From contig JBBDXD010000008.1 of the NCBI GenBank assembly GCA_040902535.1, positions 1 through 39,794 of the forward strand: a stretch of DNA of 39,794 bases. The letters are read 5' to 3'. The notes beneath the pieces are model-generated. The model did no database searches. It was not told the origin of the DNA and saw nothing but the letters and a program-made list of their open reading frames with translations. This stretch comes from Dehalococcoidia bacterium (GTDB lineage Bacteria > Chloroflexota > Dehalococcoidia > DSTF01 > JACRBR01). Each line of letters starts with the position of its first letter. Within the stretch, counting starts at the first letter, position 1. Both the position numbers and the translations under genes were made by a program. Shown piece by piece: positions 16,762-25,911 of this stretch.

Positions 16762-17082
16762 TTACGCCTTCGCGGGCGACCTGAACTCCTGCTCGATTAC
16801 CGCCTCGAAGAGTTTCACCGCCGGCGGCCCCTGCAGGACACCCATCAACGAACCCTGTCGGTGCCCGGCCCTGAAGGCCTCGCTCTGCGTCCAGGCGATG
16901 AACGCGTCGCGGCTCTCCCAGGTGCTGTGGCTGATGTATTCGCCCTCCGCATCGCCCCGCAGCAGCGCGAAATGAACGATGCCCGGAACATCCTTCAGAT
17001 AGCTGTCGCGGCCTTTCCAGATCTGCTCAAACTCCTCGCCCTTCCCCGCCGCCACCGTGAAGTTGTTCATCGCAATGAACAT
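16762..17082 (-). CDS. Antibiotic biosynthesis monooxygenase (ABM) / HmoA-like protein
   Basis: 106 residues. ATG 17082 is preferred because a near-perfect Shine-Dalgarno (GGGAGGTGAT) precedes it; the in-frame GTG 17091 lies inside that site. FIAMNNFTVAAGKGEEFEQI, DVPGIVHFALLRGDAEGEYI and STWESRDAFIAWTQSEAFRA are typical of the ABM ferredoxin-like fold shared with heme-degrading HmoA/IsdG enzymes. Dimeric and cytoplasmic in known cases. A heme or flavin role cannot be separated from other ABM roles here. It lies downstream of the Tad terminator and is probably its own unit. Confidence 0.85.
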   Translation of the reverse strand: MFIAMNNFTVAAGKGEEFEQIWKGRDSYLKDVPGIVHFALLRGDAEGEYISHSTWESRDAFIAWTQSEAFRAGHRQGSLMGVLQGPPAVKLFEAVIEQEFRSPAKA

Positions 17083-17160
17083 CGGAATCACCTCCCGTAA
17101 TCACTCACTCTCGACGACGGCATCGTAGCAGGCGGCAAGACTGCACGCGGCGGCAAGCAG

Positions 17161-17183
17161 AAAACCCGCAATCTGCGGGTTTT
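17161..17183. terminator. Intrinsic terminator, bidirectional, after tadC
   Basis: Arms AAAACCCGCA (17161-17170) and TGCGGGTTTT (17174-17183) are perfectly complementary, with a 3-nt loop. The A and T ends give a U-tract in both directions. It lies 38 bp past the tadC stop on the minus strand and ends the Tad operon. Confidence 0.85.
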
Positions 17184-17221
17184 CGTCGCTTCTCAGGTGG
17201 TTGCCCGTCAGGCGTTTCGCC

Positions 17222-18142
17222 TCACTCGAACCCGTTCATAATCGTGATGATCGCAGGTCCCAGGATGACGATGAACAACGTCGGAAAGATGCAGATCACG
17301 AGTGGAAAGAGCATCTTGACCGGCGCTTTGTACGCCTGCTCTTCCGCCCGCTGCCGGCGCCGGATCCGCAACTGGTCCGACTGCACGCGCAGCACCTGGC
17401 CGATCGACGAACCCATCGCCTCGGCCTGGATCACGGCATTGGTGAACTGCATCAGGTCCGGCACCTGCGTCCGGTCTCCCAGTTCCTTCAGCGCATCGCG
17501 CCGCGTCTTTCCGAGGGCGATCTCCCGGAGCGACCGTGAAAGCTCCTGCGCGAACGGCCCCTGCACCTTCTCTGAAACGCGAGACAGCGCCGCATCGAGC
17601 CCCAGGCCGGCCTCGACGCACGTCGTAATCAGGTCGAACGCGTCCGGCAGGCTCTTGACGATCGCATGCTGACGCTGTCGTGCGCGCGAGTTCACGATGT
17701 AGAACGGCAGGTAGAATCCGACGAACGCGAGCAACCCGAAGATGCCGAACTGCATCGGCCCCATCGATGAGCGCATCACGAACATGATCAGCAGCCCAAT
17801 CCCCGTCGCCGCCGCCGACGAGACAAGCACCATCGTCAGGAACCCGTTCAGATTCATCGGCTCGCCGGCCGTGATCAACTTGCGTTCCACGCCGGACAGC
17901 AGCGTTTTCGGCAGCAGATTGCCCAGACTCCGCGCCGCGCCCTGTACCAGTGGAGCGACCATCCGCTGGCCGAAGCCCGGCACTTCGATCTCCGTGTCCG
18001 CATCCGACCCGCGCTTGAACGACTCGAGCCGCTGGCGGGCCATGCTTCCCGAACCGCGCGCCGTCACACCCAGCACGAAGAACAACACCATGCCGAAGAT
18101 CGCGGCCGCGCTTCCCAGTGCCAGGGGATCCATTCCAGCCAT
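17222..18142 (-). CDS. tadC: Tad secretion inner-membrane platform protein TadC
   Basis: 306 residues with a type II secretion F domain: MRQRQHAIVKSLPDAFDLIT-like core (seen as RARQRQHAIVKSLPDAFDLI), CVEAGLGLDAALSRVSEK, GKTRRDALKELGDRTQVPDL and GSSIGQVLRVQSDQLRIRR. Hydrophobic spans are at the N-terminus, around residues 100-145 and at the C-terminus (FPLVICIFPTLFIVILGPAI). The start ATG 18142 has GAGG upstream, two bases after the tadB stop. With TadB it forms the membrane platform that the CpaF ATPase acts on during Flp pilus assembly. Last gene of the operon. Confidence 0.93.
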   Translation of the reverse strand: MAGMDPLALGSAAAIFGMVLFFVLGVTARGSGSMARQRLESFKRGSDADTEIEVPGFGQRMVAPLVQGAARSLGNLLPKTLLSGVERKLITAGEPMNLNGFLTMVLVSSAAATGIGLLIMFVMRSSMGPMQFGIFGLLAFVGFYLPFYIVNSRARQRQHAIVKSLPDAFDLITTCVEAGLGLDAALSRVSEKVQGPFAQELSRSLREIALGKTRRDALKELGDRTQVPDLMQFTNAVIQAEAMGSSIGQVLRVQSDQLRIRRRQRAEEQAYKAPVKMLFPLVICIFPTLFIVILGPAIITIMNGFE

Positions 18143-18144
18143 GC

Positions 18145-19119
18145 TTATACCTCGATATTCAGGATGCGCTGAATGACCATCACACCGATCACTTCCAGCA
18201 CGACCGCCAGGCCGATCATGAACCGGCCCATGAACGTCGTGAAGAGCGGCTCGATGTACCCGGGACTCATGATCTGGAACAGCACGCCCACGCCGATCGG
18301 AATGAACCCGATCACCAGGCCGGTGAGCTTCTGCTGCGCCGTCAACGTCGTGATCTCCCCCCGGATGCGAATCCGCTCGCGCATCGTCTCCGCCACGTTG
18401 TCCAGGATCTCGCCGAGGTTACCGCCGACCGTGCGCTGCACCAGGATCGCCGTGACCACGATGTCCAGGTCGTAGCTCCCCGAGCGATCGCTCAGCGCCA
18501 CGAGCGCCTCTTCCGCGCTCGAACCGATGTTCATTTCGTGAATCGTCCGCCCTAGCTCCGTCGAGATCGGGTGCGAGAGCTGGTCCGCGGCGTTGTCCAT
18601 GGCCTGGAGCAGGCCGAAGCCCGCCTTCAGCGCGTTCGAAATAATCTGGAGCGCTTCCGGGAGCTGCGCGTTCATCTTCGCCACGCGTGACTTGCGCTTT
18701 CGCGTCAGGTAGAACATCGGCCCGTTGTACGCGACCACTGCCGCCACTGCGCCCACGATCCACGCGGTTACGCCCGGTATGAAGGCGATCGGCATCACGA
18801 ACGCCGCCGCGGCGAACCCGAACTTCATCGCGATGAACTCGCCCGGGCGCACACTCATGTCCGCCCGCTCGAGTTGAAGCGCCAGGTCTTCGCTGTTTCC
18901 CTTAAACAGGTCGCCCAAAATGCCGCCTTCGCGTGTCACCCGAAGCGCGCCCGGCACCCCGCCCCCCACGTCTACGACAGACGTGCCGGACATCAGCCCC
19001 TGCAGGCGGCCGCGCACGGCCTGTGATTGCGGCATGGCCGAACCGTAGAACGCGAAGAGCGCCACCACGATGGTCGCCATGACCGAGAATGCTGCTACTG
19101 CTGCAAGCGGATCGATCAT
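18145..19119 (-). CDS. tadB: Tad secretion inner-membrane platform protein TadB
   Basis: 324 residues with a T2SF domain: LPEALQIISNALKAGFGLLQ, STELGRTIHEMNIGSSAEEA, LDIVVTAILVQRTVGGNLGE and LDNVAETMRERIRIRGEITT. An N-terminal span, a middle pair (ITAWIVGAVAAVVAY region) and a C-terminal pair of membrane segments are visible. The ATG overlaps the cpaF TGA by one base (TGATG), implying translational coupling. It partners TadC in the Flp pilus platform. Confidence 0.93.
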   Translation of the reverse strand: MIDPLAAVAAFSVMATIVVALFAFYGSAMPQSQAVRGRLQGLMSGTSVVDVGGGVPGALRVTREGGILGDLFKGNSEDLALQLERADMSVRPGEFIAMKFGFAAAAFVMPIAFIPGVTAWIVGAVAAVVAYNGPMFYLTRKRKSRVAKMNAQLPEALQIISNALKAGFGLLQAMDNAADQLSHPISTELGRTIHEMNIGSSAEEALVALSDRSGSYDLDIVVTAILVQRTVGGNLGEILDNVAETMRERIRIRGEITTLTAQQKLTGLVIGFIPIGVGVLFQIMSPGYIEPLFTTFMGRFMIGLAVVLEVIGVMVIQRILNIEV

Positions 19120-20498
19120 CAGAGCACTGATCCTGCTACTGCAAAGAGGTCCGGCGGCAGATGTATGCCCGAAACCTCGAACTTCTCGACAAACCGCGGA
19201 CGGATGCCCGTCGTGCGCAGTTCTCCAAGGATGCGGCCGTCCGTGTCGACGCCCGTCTGCACGAATCGGAACAGGTCTTGCATCGTCACCACCTGGCCCT
19301 CCATGCCCGAAACCTCGGCCACGGATACGACCTTGCGTGTCCCATCAGGGAAGCGCGCGATCTGAATGACAACGTGCAGCGCCGATGACATCTGTTCCCG
19401 GATCGCCTTCACCGGCAGTTCGAACCCCGCCATCATCACCATGTTCTCGATCCGCGCGAGCGCGTCGCGAGGCGTGTTGGCGTGGACTGTGCCGAGCGAG
19501 CCTTCGTGACCGGTGTTCATCGCCTGGAGCATGTCGAATGCTTCCGGCCCGCGCACCTCACCCACGATGATGCGGTCCGGCCGCATGCGCAGCGAGTTCC
19601 GGACCAGGTCGCGCTGCGTCACCTCGCCCTTGCCTTCGAGCGATGCCGGGCGCGCTTCCAGCGTCACGACGTGGCCCTGCTGGAGCTGAAGCTCCGTCGG
19701 GTCCTCGATCGTCACGATGCGCTCGGTATCCGGAATGAACGACGAAAGCGCGTTGAGCATCGTCGTCTTACCCGAGCCGGTACCGCCGGAGATCAGGATG
19801 TTGAGTTGAGCCTGTACGCACGCACGAAAGAACTCCGCCAGTTCGTTCGTCAACGCACCCGTCGCGACGAGGTCGTTGATCGTCATCTTGTCCGTGCGGA
19901 ACTTTCGGATCGTCACCGTCGGGCTTTTCGGCGCCACGGGCGGAATGATGATGTTGACACGCGAACCATCCGGCAAGCGCGCGTCCACCATCGGCGAAGA
20001 CTCATCGACGCGCCGGCCTAGCGGCGCCACGATACGCTCGACGATCCGCATGATGTGCGTGTCATCGCGGAACCGCACCGAACTCAGGTAGAGCCGTCCT
20101 TCTTTTTCATAGAAGACCGTGTCCGGCGCGTTCACCATCACTTCGGAGATGGCGCCGTCCCTCAGCAAAGGCTCGAGCGGGCCGAAGCCCAGCACTTCAT
20201 CAGCGACGGCTGAGACCAGTTCGTCCCGCGTCGTCCCGACGATGCCCGGCATCTCCTGCGCGATGAGCGTGCGAGCGGCTTGCTCGACGGCTTCGCGCGC
20301 CTTCTCCTTGCCCAGCCCTTCGAGCTTGTTGGGATCCAGCTCCTCGATCAGGCGCTGGTGGAGCGTGAACTTCAACTCGTTCAGCGCGACGACGTTCTGC
20401 GACAGCTGGTTCGGCCGCTGTCCGAAGCCGCCGCCTGCCGCCCCCGTCGATCCCTGGCCCGGCTGGACCCTCCGCTGCTGCCACTGAAACTGACTCAT
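19119..20498 (-). CDS. cpaF: Tad/Flp pilus assembly ATPase CpaF (TadA)
   Basis: 459 residues. After a Gln/Gly-rich leader comes a type II/IV secretion ATPase: N-terminal linker with [20 protein letters not shown], then [20 protein letters not shown], Walker [10 protein letters not shown], Asp box [11 protein letters not shown], Walker B-like [19 protein letters not shown], His box [20 protein letters not shown]. It is a hexameric cytoplasmic motor that drives pilus assembly or secretion via TadB/TadC. GAGGGGG precedes ATG 20498, and the gene follows cpaE by 22 bp. Confidence 0.96.
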   Translation of the reverse strand: MSQFQWQQRRVQPGQGSTGAAGGGFGQRPNQLSQNVVALNELKFTLHQRLIEELDPNKLEGLGKEKAREAVEQAARTLIAQEMPGIVGTTRDELVSAVADEVLGFGPLEPLLRDGAISEVMVNAPDTVFYEKEGRLYLSSVRFRDDTHIMRIVERIVAPLGRRVDESSPMVDARLPDGSRVNIIIPPVAPKSPTVTIRKFRTDKMTINDLVATGALTNELAEFFRACVQAQLNILISGGTGSGKTTMLNALSSFIPDTERIVTIEDPTELQLQQGHVVTLEARPASLEGKGEVTQRDLVRNSLRMRPDRIIVGEVRGPEAFDMLQAMNTGHEGSLGTVHANTPRDALARIENMVMMAGFELPVKAIREQMSSALHVVIQIARFPDGTRKVVSVAEVSGMEGQVVTMQDLFRFVQTGVDTDGRILGELRTTGIRPRFVEKFEVSGIHLPPDLFAVAGSVL

Positions 20499-20520
20499 GA
20501 TGCGTCCCCCTCAGGCATGT

Positions 20521-21714
20521 TCAGGCAGATCGGCCGAGGAATCGGTCGAGGAAGCCGCGCTTCTCTTGCTTCGTGCCTGTCAGCTGGTGCGTCAGGTCGA
20601 TAATCGACCGCGACACGCGGGCGTAAGGCTTTGCGATCACGATTGGCTGACCCAATTGCGTGCTGCTGGACACCGACAGGTCGTGCGGGATCCGCCAGAA
20701 CACGTCGTACTCCAGCACGCGCGACACGTCGTCTTCCCGCAGGCTGTTGGCCGCCGTCGAATGGTTGATTGTGAGCTTCACCTTGTCTTCGGAGATCGCC
20801 GCCGCTCGCAGCATCTCCAGCGCCAGCGCCGTGTCTTTGATGCTCGCAATGTCCATGCTCGTGATCAGCAGGATCAGGTTCGCGAGCTCCAGCGCCGCCG
20901 CGATCAGCTCGTTGAACGTGCCCGGCGTGTCGATCACGACGTAGTCGTGCGTCTGCGCCAGCAGCTCTATGATCTTCTCGATGTGCTGCGGCGTCATGTT
21001 CCGCCACTCTGTCGGGTGCAGCGGCGCCGGCAGGATCGAGACGCCGCTGTGGTGCTTCACCAGGTAGTCGCGGATCTTGTCGCGGTCGATCTCATCGATG
21101 CGGCGAGCCACGTCGGCGATGCTCGCCTCGACTGCCACATCCATCATGATCGCCACGTCGCCGAAGCGCGTGTCCATGTCGAGCAGGCAGACGTTGGCGC
21201 CTGTCATCTTCGCGAGCGTGGTCGCCAGGTTCGTCGAGATCGTCGTCTTGCCGATACCGCCTTTCGCGCCGAACACCGTGATGACGGTCCCGCGTGCAGG
21301 TGCCTCGGTGCCGCCGCCATCGGCGCGGATGCGCTTGCGCTCTTCCTGCTCGAGCACGCCGTACACGGCGCGGCTCAAATCTTCCGGCTTGAGCGGCTTG
21401 ATCAGGTAATCCCGCGCGCCCGCCACCATCGCCCGCCGTACCGACTGCGCATCCGCGAGCGACGAGTACACGACGGTCGGCACGCCCGGCTGGGCATCCG
21501 CGAGCGACTCGATCGTCTGCAGCGCCAGCGCTACCGGCTCTTCGACGGACACCAGGAACACGTCCGGCGTGGTCTCCCGCGCCACGGTCACAGCCTCGAC
21601 TCCGTACCCCGCTTCCCCCGTCACGGTGAAGTGCGCGATCTGCGCGGCACGCTTGGTCTCGGCCCTGCTCCCGAGTTCGGGGTCTACGGTTACGATTTCC
21701 GGATTGCGAGCCAT
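20521..21714 (-). CDS. cpaE: CpaE-like receiver-domain and MinD-type ATPase of the Tad system
   Basis: 397 residues. Residues ~1-125 form a receiver-like fold (DVFLVSVEEPVALALQTIES ... AGARDYLIKPLKPEDLSRAV), here with Val/Glu where phosphorylatable receivers have Asp, as is usual for CpaE. Residues ~140-385 are a ParA/MinD-type P-loop ATPase with deviant Walker A GAKGGIGKTT, then LLDMDTRFGDVAI and YVVIDTPGTFNE. CpaE proteins localise the Tad machinery to the membrane or pole. AGGAG precedes ATG 21714. It is not a chromosomal ParA, although a parS site lies 15 kb away. Confidence 0.92.
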   Translation of the reverse strand: MARNPEIVTVDPELGSRAETKRAAQIAHFTVTGEAGYGVEAVTVARETTPDVFLVSVEEPVALALQTIESLADAQPGVPTVVYSSLADAQSVRRAMVAGARDYLIKPLKPEDLSRAVYGVLEQEERKRIRADGGGTEAPARGTVITVFGAKGGIGKTTISTNLATTLAKMTGANVCLLDMDTRFGDVAIMMDVAVEASIADVARRIDEIDRDKIRDYLVKHHSGVSILPAPLHPTEWRNMTPQHIEKIIELLAQTHDYVVIDTPGTFNELIAAALELANLILLITSMDIASIKDTALALEMLRAAAISEDKVKLTINHSTAANSLREDDVSRVLEYDVFWRIPHDLSVSSSTQLGQPIVIAKPYARVSRSIIDLTHQLTGTKQEKRGFLDRFLGRSA

Positions 21715-21763
21715 CGGCTGCGTCTCCTACGTCGGCTTGCTAGCTACTTCCCCTGTTGCCCTC

Positions 21764-22603
21764 TTACGGCGCGTCCTGGTAACCCTCGGGCCTCAGGCCC
21801 AGCGGCAGCCGCGCTACCTCTTCCGGCGTCAGGATGTCGGAGAGGATCGCCGTACCGCTGTCTCCGACCACGTCGTCGCCATCGCCCCGCAGCGCGATAC
21901 GCAGCTCGCCACGCCCCTCTGCAAGCGCGATGATCTGCGCCTCTTGCGGCGTCAACAGCAGCGTTGTGGTCGATGCGTCGGGCACCGGCTCGCCGTCAGG
22001 ACCGGGCACCGGCTGCTCGGCGCTGCCCGCCTGGGGCGCCGCCGGCACCAGCGACTGCGCCACCGCAGCCACCTGCACGTTGCTCAGCAGCGTCTTCGAG
22101 ATGATGTCGTCGCCGTTGCAGCAGATCCACACCAGGTCGACGTAGTCGCCCGGCAGCACCAGGCCGCCGGCGTTGCCGACTTGTGATGCCGTGATCGATA
22201 TAGCGCGCTTGCCCGAAGGAATGATCTCCGACAGCGCCTCGGCGGGCCGGTCCGATTCCACGATCGCGCTTTGCGAGATCTGCGCGTTCGCCGCGATCGG
22301 ATACTTCGTCACCCGCCCGATGGCACTCGCCGGTTCGCTGAGCGCGTCCTGGGCGATGCCATTGATACCGACGTTGCGGATCTCCAGCATGTCCGTCGTA
22401 ATCACGGAGTTCGCCGGGATTTCGGCCTTCGCCACGACGACCTGGCTCGTGTCGGAGGTCGCTGCGCCTCCGCCCGATATCGTGTCGTCCGCTGCGATTT
22501 TCGCGTACACCAGCACCGCGCTCACCGCGGCCAGCAACACCGCGATAATCAGGAACCGGCGATTCGTGCGTGACGGTGCTGCGCCCGCAACAGTTCGTGC
22601 CAT
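21764..22603 (-). CDS. cpaB: Flp pilus assembly protein CpaB/RcpC
   Basis: About 279 residues from ATG 22603, chosen for the GGGGGAAG site upstream. There is one N-terminal membrane span (FLIIAVLLAAVSAVLVYAKI) and then a SAF domain: VVVAKAEIPANSVITTDMLE, followed by RVTKYPIAANAQISQSAI and GKRAISITASQVGNAGGLVL with PGDYVDLV. The RcpC-type C-terminal domain carries TTLLLTPQEAQIIALAEGRG. CpaB acts in the periplasm or cell envelope in Tad export. The final residues (RLPLGLRPEGYQDAP) are a short tail. First gene of the cpaB-cpaE-cpaF-tadB-tadC run. Confidence 0.92.
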   Translation of the reverse strand: MARTVAGAAPSRTNRRFLIIAVLLAAVSAVLVYAKIAADDTISGGGAATSDTSQVVVAKAEIPANSVITTDMLEIRNVGINGIAQDALSEPASAIGRVTKYPIAANAQISQSAIVESDRPAEALSEIIPSGKRAISITASQVGNAGGLVLPGDYVDLVWICCNGDDIISKTLLSNVQVAAVAQSLVPAAPQAGSAEQPVPGPDGEPVPDASTTTLLLTPQEAQIIALAEGRGELRIALRGDGDDVVGDSGTAILSDILTPEEVARLPLGLRPEGYQDAP

Positions 22604-22785
22604 GGCTTCTTCCCCCATGTCCGGATTCAGGCCCAAAGGCCGCTAAGCTGTATAGGTATCGGCTGTACGTTCTATGGCTTTACGACCGACCCCGAAACTG
22701 CCAGACCGCTCTGGCTTCGTTCCCCTGACCCCTCGCGCCACTCGATTCGAGAGCCTCCTGCTTCCCCGCAGTCGGCCCCGCTGCC

Positions 22786-23361
22786 TCAGACAGCAGGATC
22801 CAGCAGCTTCATCTGCTTGCGCAGTGAATTGAGCGCGCGATGTTGGATGACGCGGATGGCCGCGACACTCTTACCGATAATCTCGGCCACTTCGCGATAA
22901 TCTAAATCCTCGATGAAGCGGAGAATGATCACCTGCCGCTGCTCTTCTCGCAGCTTCAGGATGGCTTCCCGGACCAATTCCTCTTCCGCCGTCTGCTCGT
23001 ACGCCGATTCCGGATCGCGCCGCATCTTGTCGTCGATGATGCCTTCGTGGACCTGCGACGTCTCCCGCTTCGCTCGAAGGTGGCTCACGCCCAGGTTGTG
23101 AGCGATCCGCAGCAGCCACGACACGAAAGGCGCCCCTCGTACCTGGTACCGCTCGATGGCTTCCCAGGCCTTCAGGAACGTCTGCGCCGTCAAATCCTCC
23201 GCTTCTGGCGAGTTCCCCACCATGTAATAGATGTGCCTGTACACCCGCACGACGTGGCGGTCATACAACTCGCCGAACGCGTCCTGGTCACGTTGGATGG
23301 CGCGCAGCACGAGTGGCGTGTCATCGTTTGCGCGCGGTACCGCCTGGTTGGCGCTGACCAT
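22786..23361 (-). CDS. ECF-type RNA polymerase sigma factor
   Basis: 191 residues from ATG 23361 (GGGGAG upstream). Region 2 is YDRHVVRVYRHIYYMVGNSP then EAEDLTAQTFLKAWEAIERY; region 4 is LREEQRQVIILRFIEDLDYR then EVAEIIGKSVAAIRVIQHRA, with a helix-turn-helix. No anti-sigma gene with a zinc ZAS motif is adjacent. It sits between the VWA/FHA gene and cpaB, all on the minus strand, so it likely controls the Tad cluster or is expressed with it. No C-terminal extension is present. Confidence 0.93.
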   Translation of the reverse strand: MVSANQAVPRANDDTPLVLRAIQRDQDAFGELYDRHVVRVYRHIYYMVGNSPEAEDLTAQTFLKAWEAIERYQVRGAPFVSWLLRIAHNLGVSHLRAKRETSQVHEGIIDDKMRRDPESAYEQTAEEELVREAILKLREEQRQVIILRFIEDLDYREVAEIIGKSVAAIRVIQHRALNSLRKQMKLLDPAV

Positions 23362-23422
23362 GCTGTCTCGCACTCCCCGCTGTGCTGAACTGCGATCGAT
23401 CCCCAGAGTCCCCGTTCGCGGC

Positions 23423-23438
23423 GTTCCCCTACGGGAAC
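23423..23438. promoter_or_regulatory. Inverted repeat GTTCCC-CTAC-GGGAAC upstream of the sigma gene
   Basis: Perfect 6-bp arms with a 4-nt spacer lie about 62 bp upstream of the sigma start. It could be an operator or a hairpin in the 5' leader. TATAC sequence at about 23508-23513 on the minus strand may be the matching -10 element. Confidence 0.4.
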
Positions 23439-23581
23439 TCCCAATGAGGATCGGCAGCACACAGGTCGTGCTTGAGTGCTTGCAGCGCGCACTCTCAGAT
23501 CGGCCGGGCGTATAAAGGGGGCGAAGCGTGGAGAACAGCCGCCCTCGGCTGTTCAATTCGCCGCAGGCGAACCACCAGCAA

Positions 23582-25540
23582 CTACTCTTCGTCGTCGGTG
23601 TCGACGTCGTCGTGAACCCGCGGTCCGCCTTCGCTCGAAGGCATCATGTCCGCCAACGGAATGCGGACCACGTCCTGTGATGCCGGCGCCGCTGCATCCG
23701 AGGCCACCGGATCGCGCAGGACGTTCGGCACCGGTCCGCTATCCACCGGTACAGGCGCGAGTGCAGGTGATGGTGCAGCATCGTCAGCGGCGATCTGCAG
23801 CGTTGACACGGGCGTGTCGAGCATCCGGAACTCGAAAACATGCTCGCCGATGGCAAACGTGTCGCCGGGCTCGAGGATCATCCATCCGCCCGACGTTCCA
23901 TCGGCCGCGATCACCGAAAGGCGCGTCATCCGGTGCACCATGAGGTGTCCGCCGCGGACCCACGTGCGCGCTTCCTCCGCCGCCAGCTCCGCATCGTCGA
24001 TCCGCACGCCGCACCGCGCGGCGGACCCCATACTCACGGGCGCGGCCCCCACCGTATACTCGCTGCCGAGGTCCGCGCCGCCGCGAGAAATCAACACGCC
24101 CAGCGGCTCGCCGATTGATTCTTGCTCCACTTCGGGTTCATCTATGTGCAACAGGGGCATTTCCGGCGCCGCGCGCGTTTGGGCGACTTGTTGCGCCCAT
24201 GGGACCGTGCGTTGCGTGACGCTCAGTTGCGCAATATCCGTCCCTCGGTGCCGGAACTTGAAGTAACCCAGGATGCAGCTACCTACGATCACGACCGCGA
24301 TTGCAGCGCCGAGAACGACGATCAGCGGCAGTCCGCCGCCACCGCTTCCGGTAGCCGCGACGGGTGGGCCGGACGTGAACGATACGCTGCTCTCGAGCGG
24401 CTGCCCGGCGACCTCCACGACCACGCGAATCACATGCTCGCCATTGGCAACGCTTCCAGCGTCGAACCTGAACACGTACGGCCCCGTTGCCATCTCCGCG
24501 ACTTGCGACCCATCGACGAAGAACAGCACCCGGGCTGCTTGCGTCGCCGGCCCGATGTTTACGAGGATGTCGCGCACGCCGTCCACCGTGTCGCCATCTT
24601 CGATGCCGCTGATGTCCACGAGCGGCGCAAAGCCCGGCGCCGGGCGGTACGTCGCTTCATCGCTCGCCTCGCGCCCGGCCGCGGAAACGCGCACGTTGAT
24701 CGTCGACTCCGGAAGCGCCGCGACGCCGGTGGCATCGAACGTGACGATGTATTGGTTGCGCAGCAGCCGCCCGACGCTCAGGTACAGGCTCCGCAGGTCA
24801 GCGGGATTGACGGCTTCCAGTAGCCGGCCCTTCGACACGTCGGCGACCTCCCGCAGATAGGGCAGGTCCAGGTCCGATCCCTGCGCGATCGTGAAGTACG
24901 GCACGCCGGCGTTGCGCGCGGCGTTGATCGCTTCGTCTCGCGTCGCCGCGCTCGCCCCGCCGAAGTCCGCGCCGTCGCTCAGCAACACCACCGCTTTCCG
25001 CGTCGCGGTCGAAGAGACGGCTTTGAACGCAGCCACGGCCGTCGCCTGGTAGAGCGCTGTGTTCCCCTGCGCGACCAGTCCGTCGACCGCCGACGTCACC
25101 AGTTGTCGGTCCTGCGTGTAGTCCTGCACCACGACGACCTGATCCGCGAAACTCACGACGGCCACGCGGTCGCTGGCTGCCAGTTCGCTCACCAGCGCCT
25201 TGGCTGCGTCCTTCGCGCTCGTCATCGCCGCGCCCGCCATGCTGCCGCTTGTGTCCATCACGAGCAGGAGGTCGAGCGGCTCGTCCTGCGACGACGCCAG
25301 CTCGGCGCTCACAACCGCCGCTGGCGCTCCGTTCGCCGTGATCGCGATGTTGTCCGCGCCCAGCTCCGCCAAGCCTGCGGCCGAATCATCTTCGATGTTC
25401 AGCACGAGCCGCGCGTGCGGATACGTGTCATCAGAAACGGATGCGATGTTGGCGCGCAGTGTCGACTCTTGTGCGGACGCCCCGAATGACCCGATCGCCA
25501 CCGCGAAGACAGCCGGTGCAAGCGCCAACCGCAATCTCAT
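23582..25540 (-). CDS. Secreted/membrane VWA-domain protein with C-terminal degenerate FHA domain
   Basis: 652 residues from ATG 25540 (GAGG upstream). Signal peptide LRLALAPAVFAVAIGSFGAS then AQ. The VWA domain has an intact MIDAS: DTSGSMAG, Thr in GNTALY and Asp in LLSDGADFGG. Next come Ig-like segments (VDISGIEDGDTVDGVRDILV), one membrane span (LPLIVVLGAAIAVVIVGSCI) and a cytoplasmic FHA-like domain. The FHA phosphothreonine residues seem lost: GS replaces GR, and AELAAEEA replaces the S-R-x-H stretch. An acidic tail ends in DDVDTDDEE. It lies at the head of the Tad cluster and may couple external adhesion or assembly to the cytoplasm. Confidence 0.88.
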   Translation of the reverse strand: MRLRLALAPAVFAVAIGSFGASAQESTLRANIASVSDDTYPHARLVLNIEDDSAAGLAELGADNIAITANGAPAAVVSAELASSQDEPLDLLLVMDTSGSMAGAAMTSAKDAAKALVSELAASDRVAVVSFADQVVVVQDYTQDRQLVTSAVDGLVAQGNTALYQATAVAAFKAVSSTATRKAVVLLSDGADFGGASAATRDEAINAARNAGVPYFTIAQGSDLDLPYLREVADVSKGRLLEAVNPADLRSLYLSVGRLLRNQYIVTFDATGVAALPESTINVRVSAAGREASDEATYRPAPGFAPLVDISGIEDGDTVDGVRDILVNIGPATQAARVLFFVDGSQVAEMATGPYVFRFDAGSVANGEHVIRVVVEVAGQPLESSVSFTSGPPVAATGSGGGGLPLIVVLGAAIAVVIVGSCILGYFKFRHRGTDIAQLSVTQRTVPWAQQVAQTRAAPEMPLLHIDEPEVEQESIGEPLGVLISRGGADLGSEYTVGAAPVSMGSAARCGVRIDDAELAAEEARTWVRGGHLMVHRMTRLSVIAADGTSGGWMILEPGDTFAIGEHVFEFRMLDTPVSTLQIAADDAAPSPALAPVPVDSGPVPNVLRDPVASDAAAPASQDVVRIPLADMMPSSEGGPRVHDDVDTDDEE

Positions 25541-25626
25541 TGCATTCCTCTTCGTTGGCTTCGATTGCCCTTGATAAGCGCCGGGCGGCAGCCGCTTTTG
25601 CGTGTAAAGTTTGGCTATCCCGCCTC

Positions 25627-25655
25627 TTGACAGCCCTCTGGCCCCATGGCAGAAT
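25627..25655 (+). promoter_or_regulatory. Promoter candidate for the AAA+ ATPase leader
   Basis: TTGACA (25627-25632), a 17-bp spacer and CAGAAT (25650-25655) give a perfect -35 and a 4/6 -10. Transcription would start near 25662 and give a ~490-nt leader before the ATPase ATG at 26149. Confidence 0.5.
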
Positions 25656-25659
25656 CGTG

Positions 25660-25911
25660 CCACCTTATGGTGGTGCGGAGCGCCAGGTGGAGCCGTAAGG
25701 GACATCTCACAGAGCAGTATCGACAAACTGTTGGCCGTGCTGAGCGGCAGCGTGAATGCAGGACGCAGTCACACGCGATTCCGGCAAGTCAATTTTCACG
25801 CGCGCCTCAGGCTGCGCGCGACCCTTCCGCTTCGGCGGAAGTCACGTCGGGGCCAAGGGTCCAGGGGACGACTGTTCAGGAGGCGGGGCCTGGCTGGCGT
25901 CCTCTGGCCCC
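25660..25911 (+). ncRNA. Candidate structured leader RNA upstream of the AAA+ ATPase
   Basis: Four stems are seen in about 250 nt without a credible ORF. (1) CCACC-TTAT-GGTGG at 25660-25673. (2) CGCGCGC (25799-25805) with GCGCGCG (25814-25820). (3) CTTCCGC-TTCG-GCGGAAG at 25824-25841, a 7-bp stem capped by a C(UUCG)G tetraloop. (4) GGGGCCA (25849-25855) with TGGCCCC (25905-25911), enclosing a nested AGGGGACG/CGTCCTCT helix and an inner CAGG/CCTG pair. A pyrimidine-rich tract follows. It does not match the c-di-GMP, cobalamin or other riboswitch consensus I know. An arrangement of this kind could be a cis-regulatory leader or an independent RNA. Confidence 0.35.

Noticed and set aside
20521-21714. 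Chromosomal ParA to match the parS site
   Set aside because: The P-loop protein has a receiver-like N-terminus and sits in the Tad operon, so it is CpaE. No ParB is present.
20497-21933. A 478-residue plus-strand frame
   Set aside because: It runs antisense to cpaE, which has clear motifs; the frame is Arg/His/Asp-rich and is not credible.
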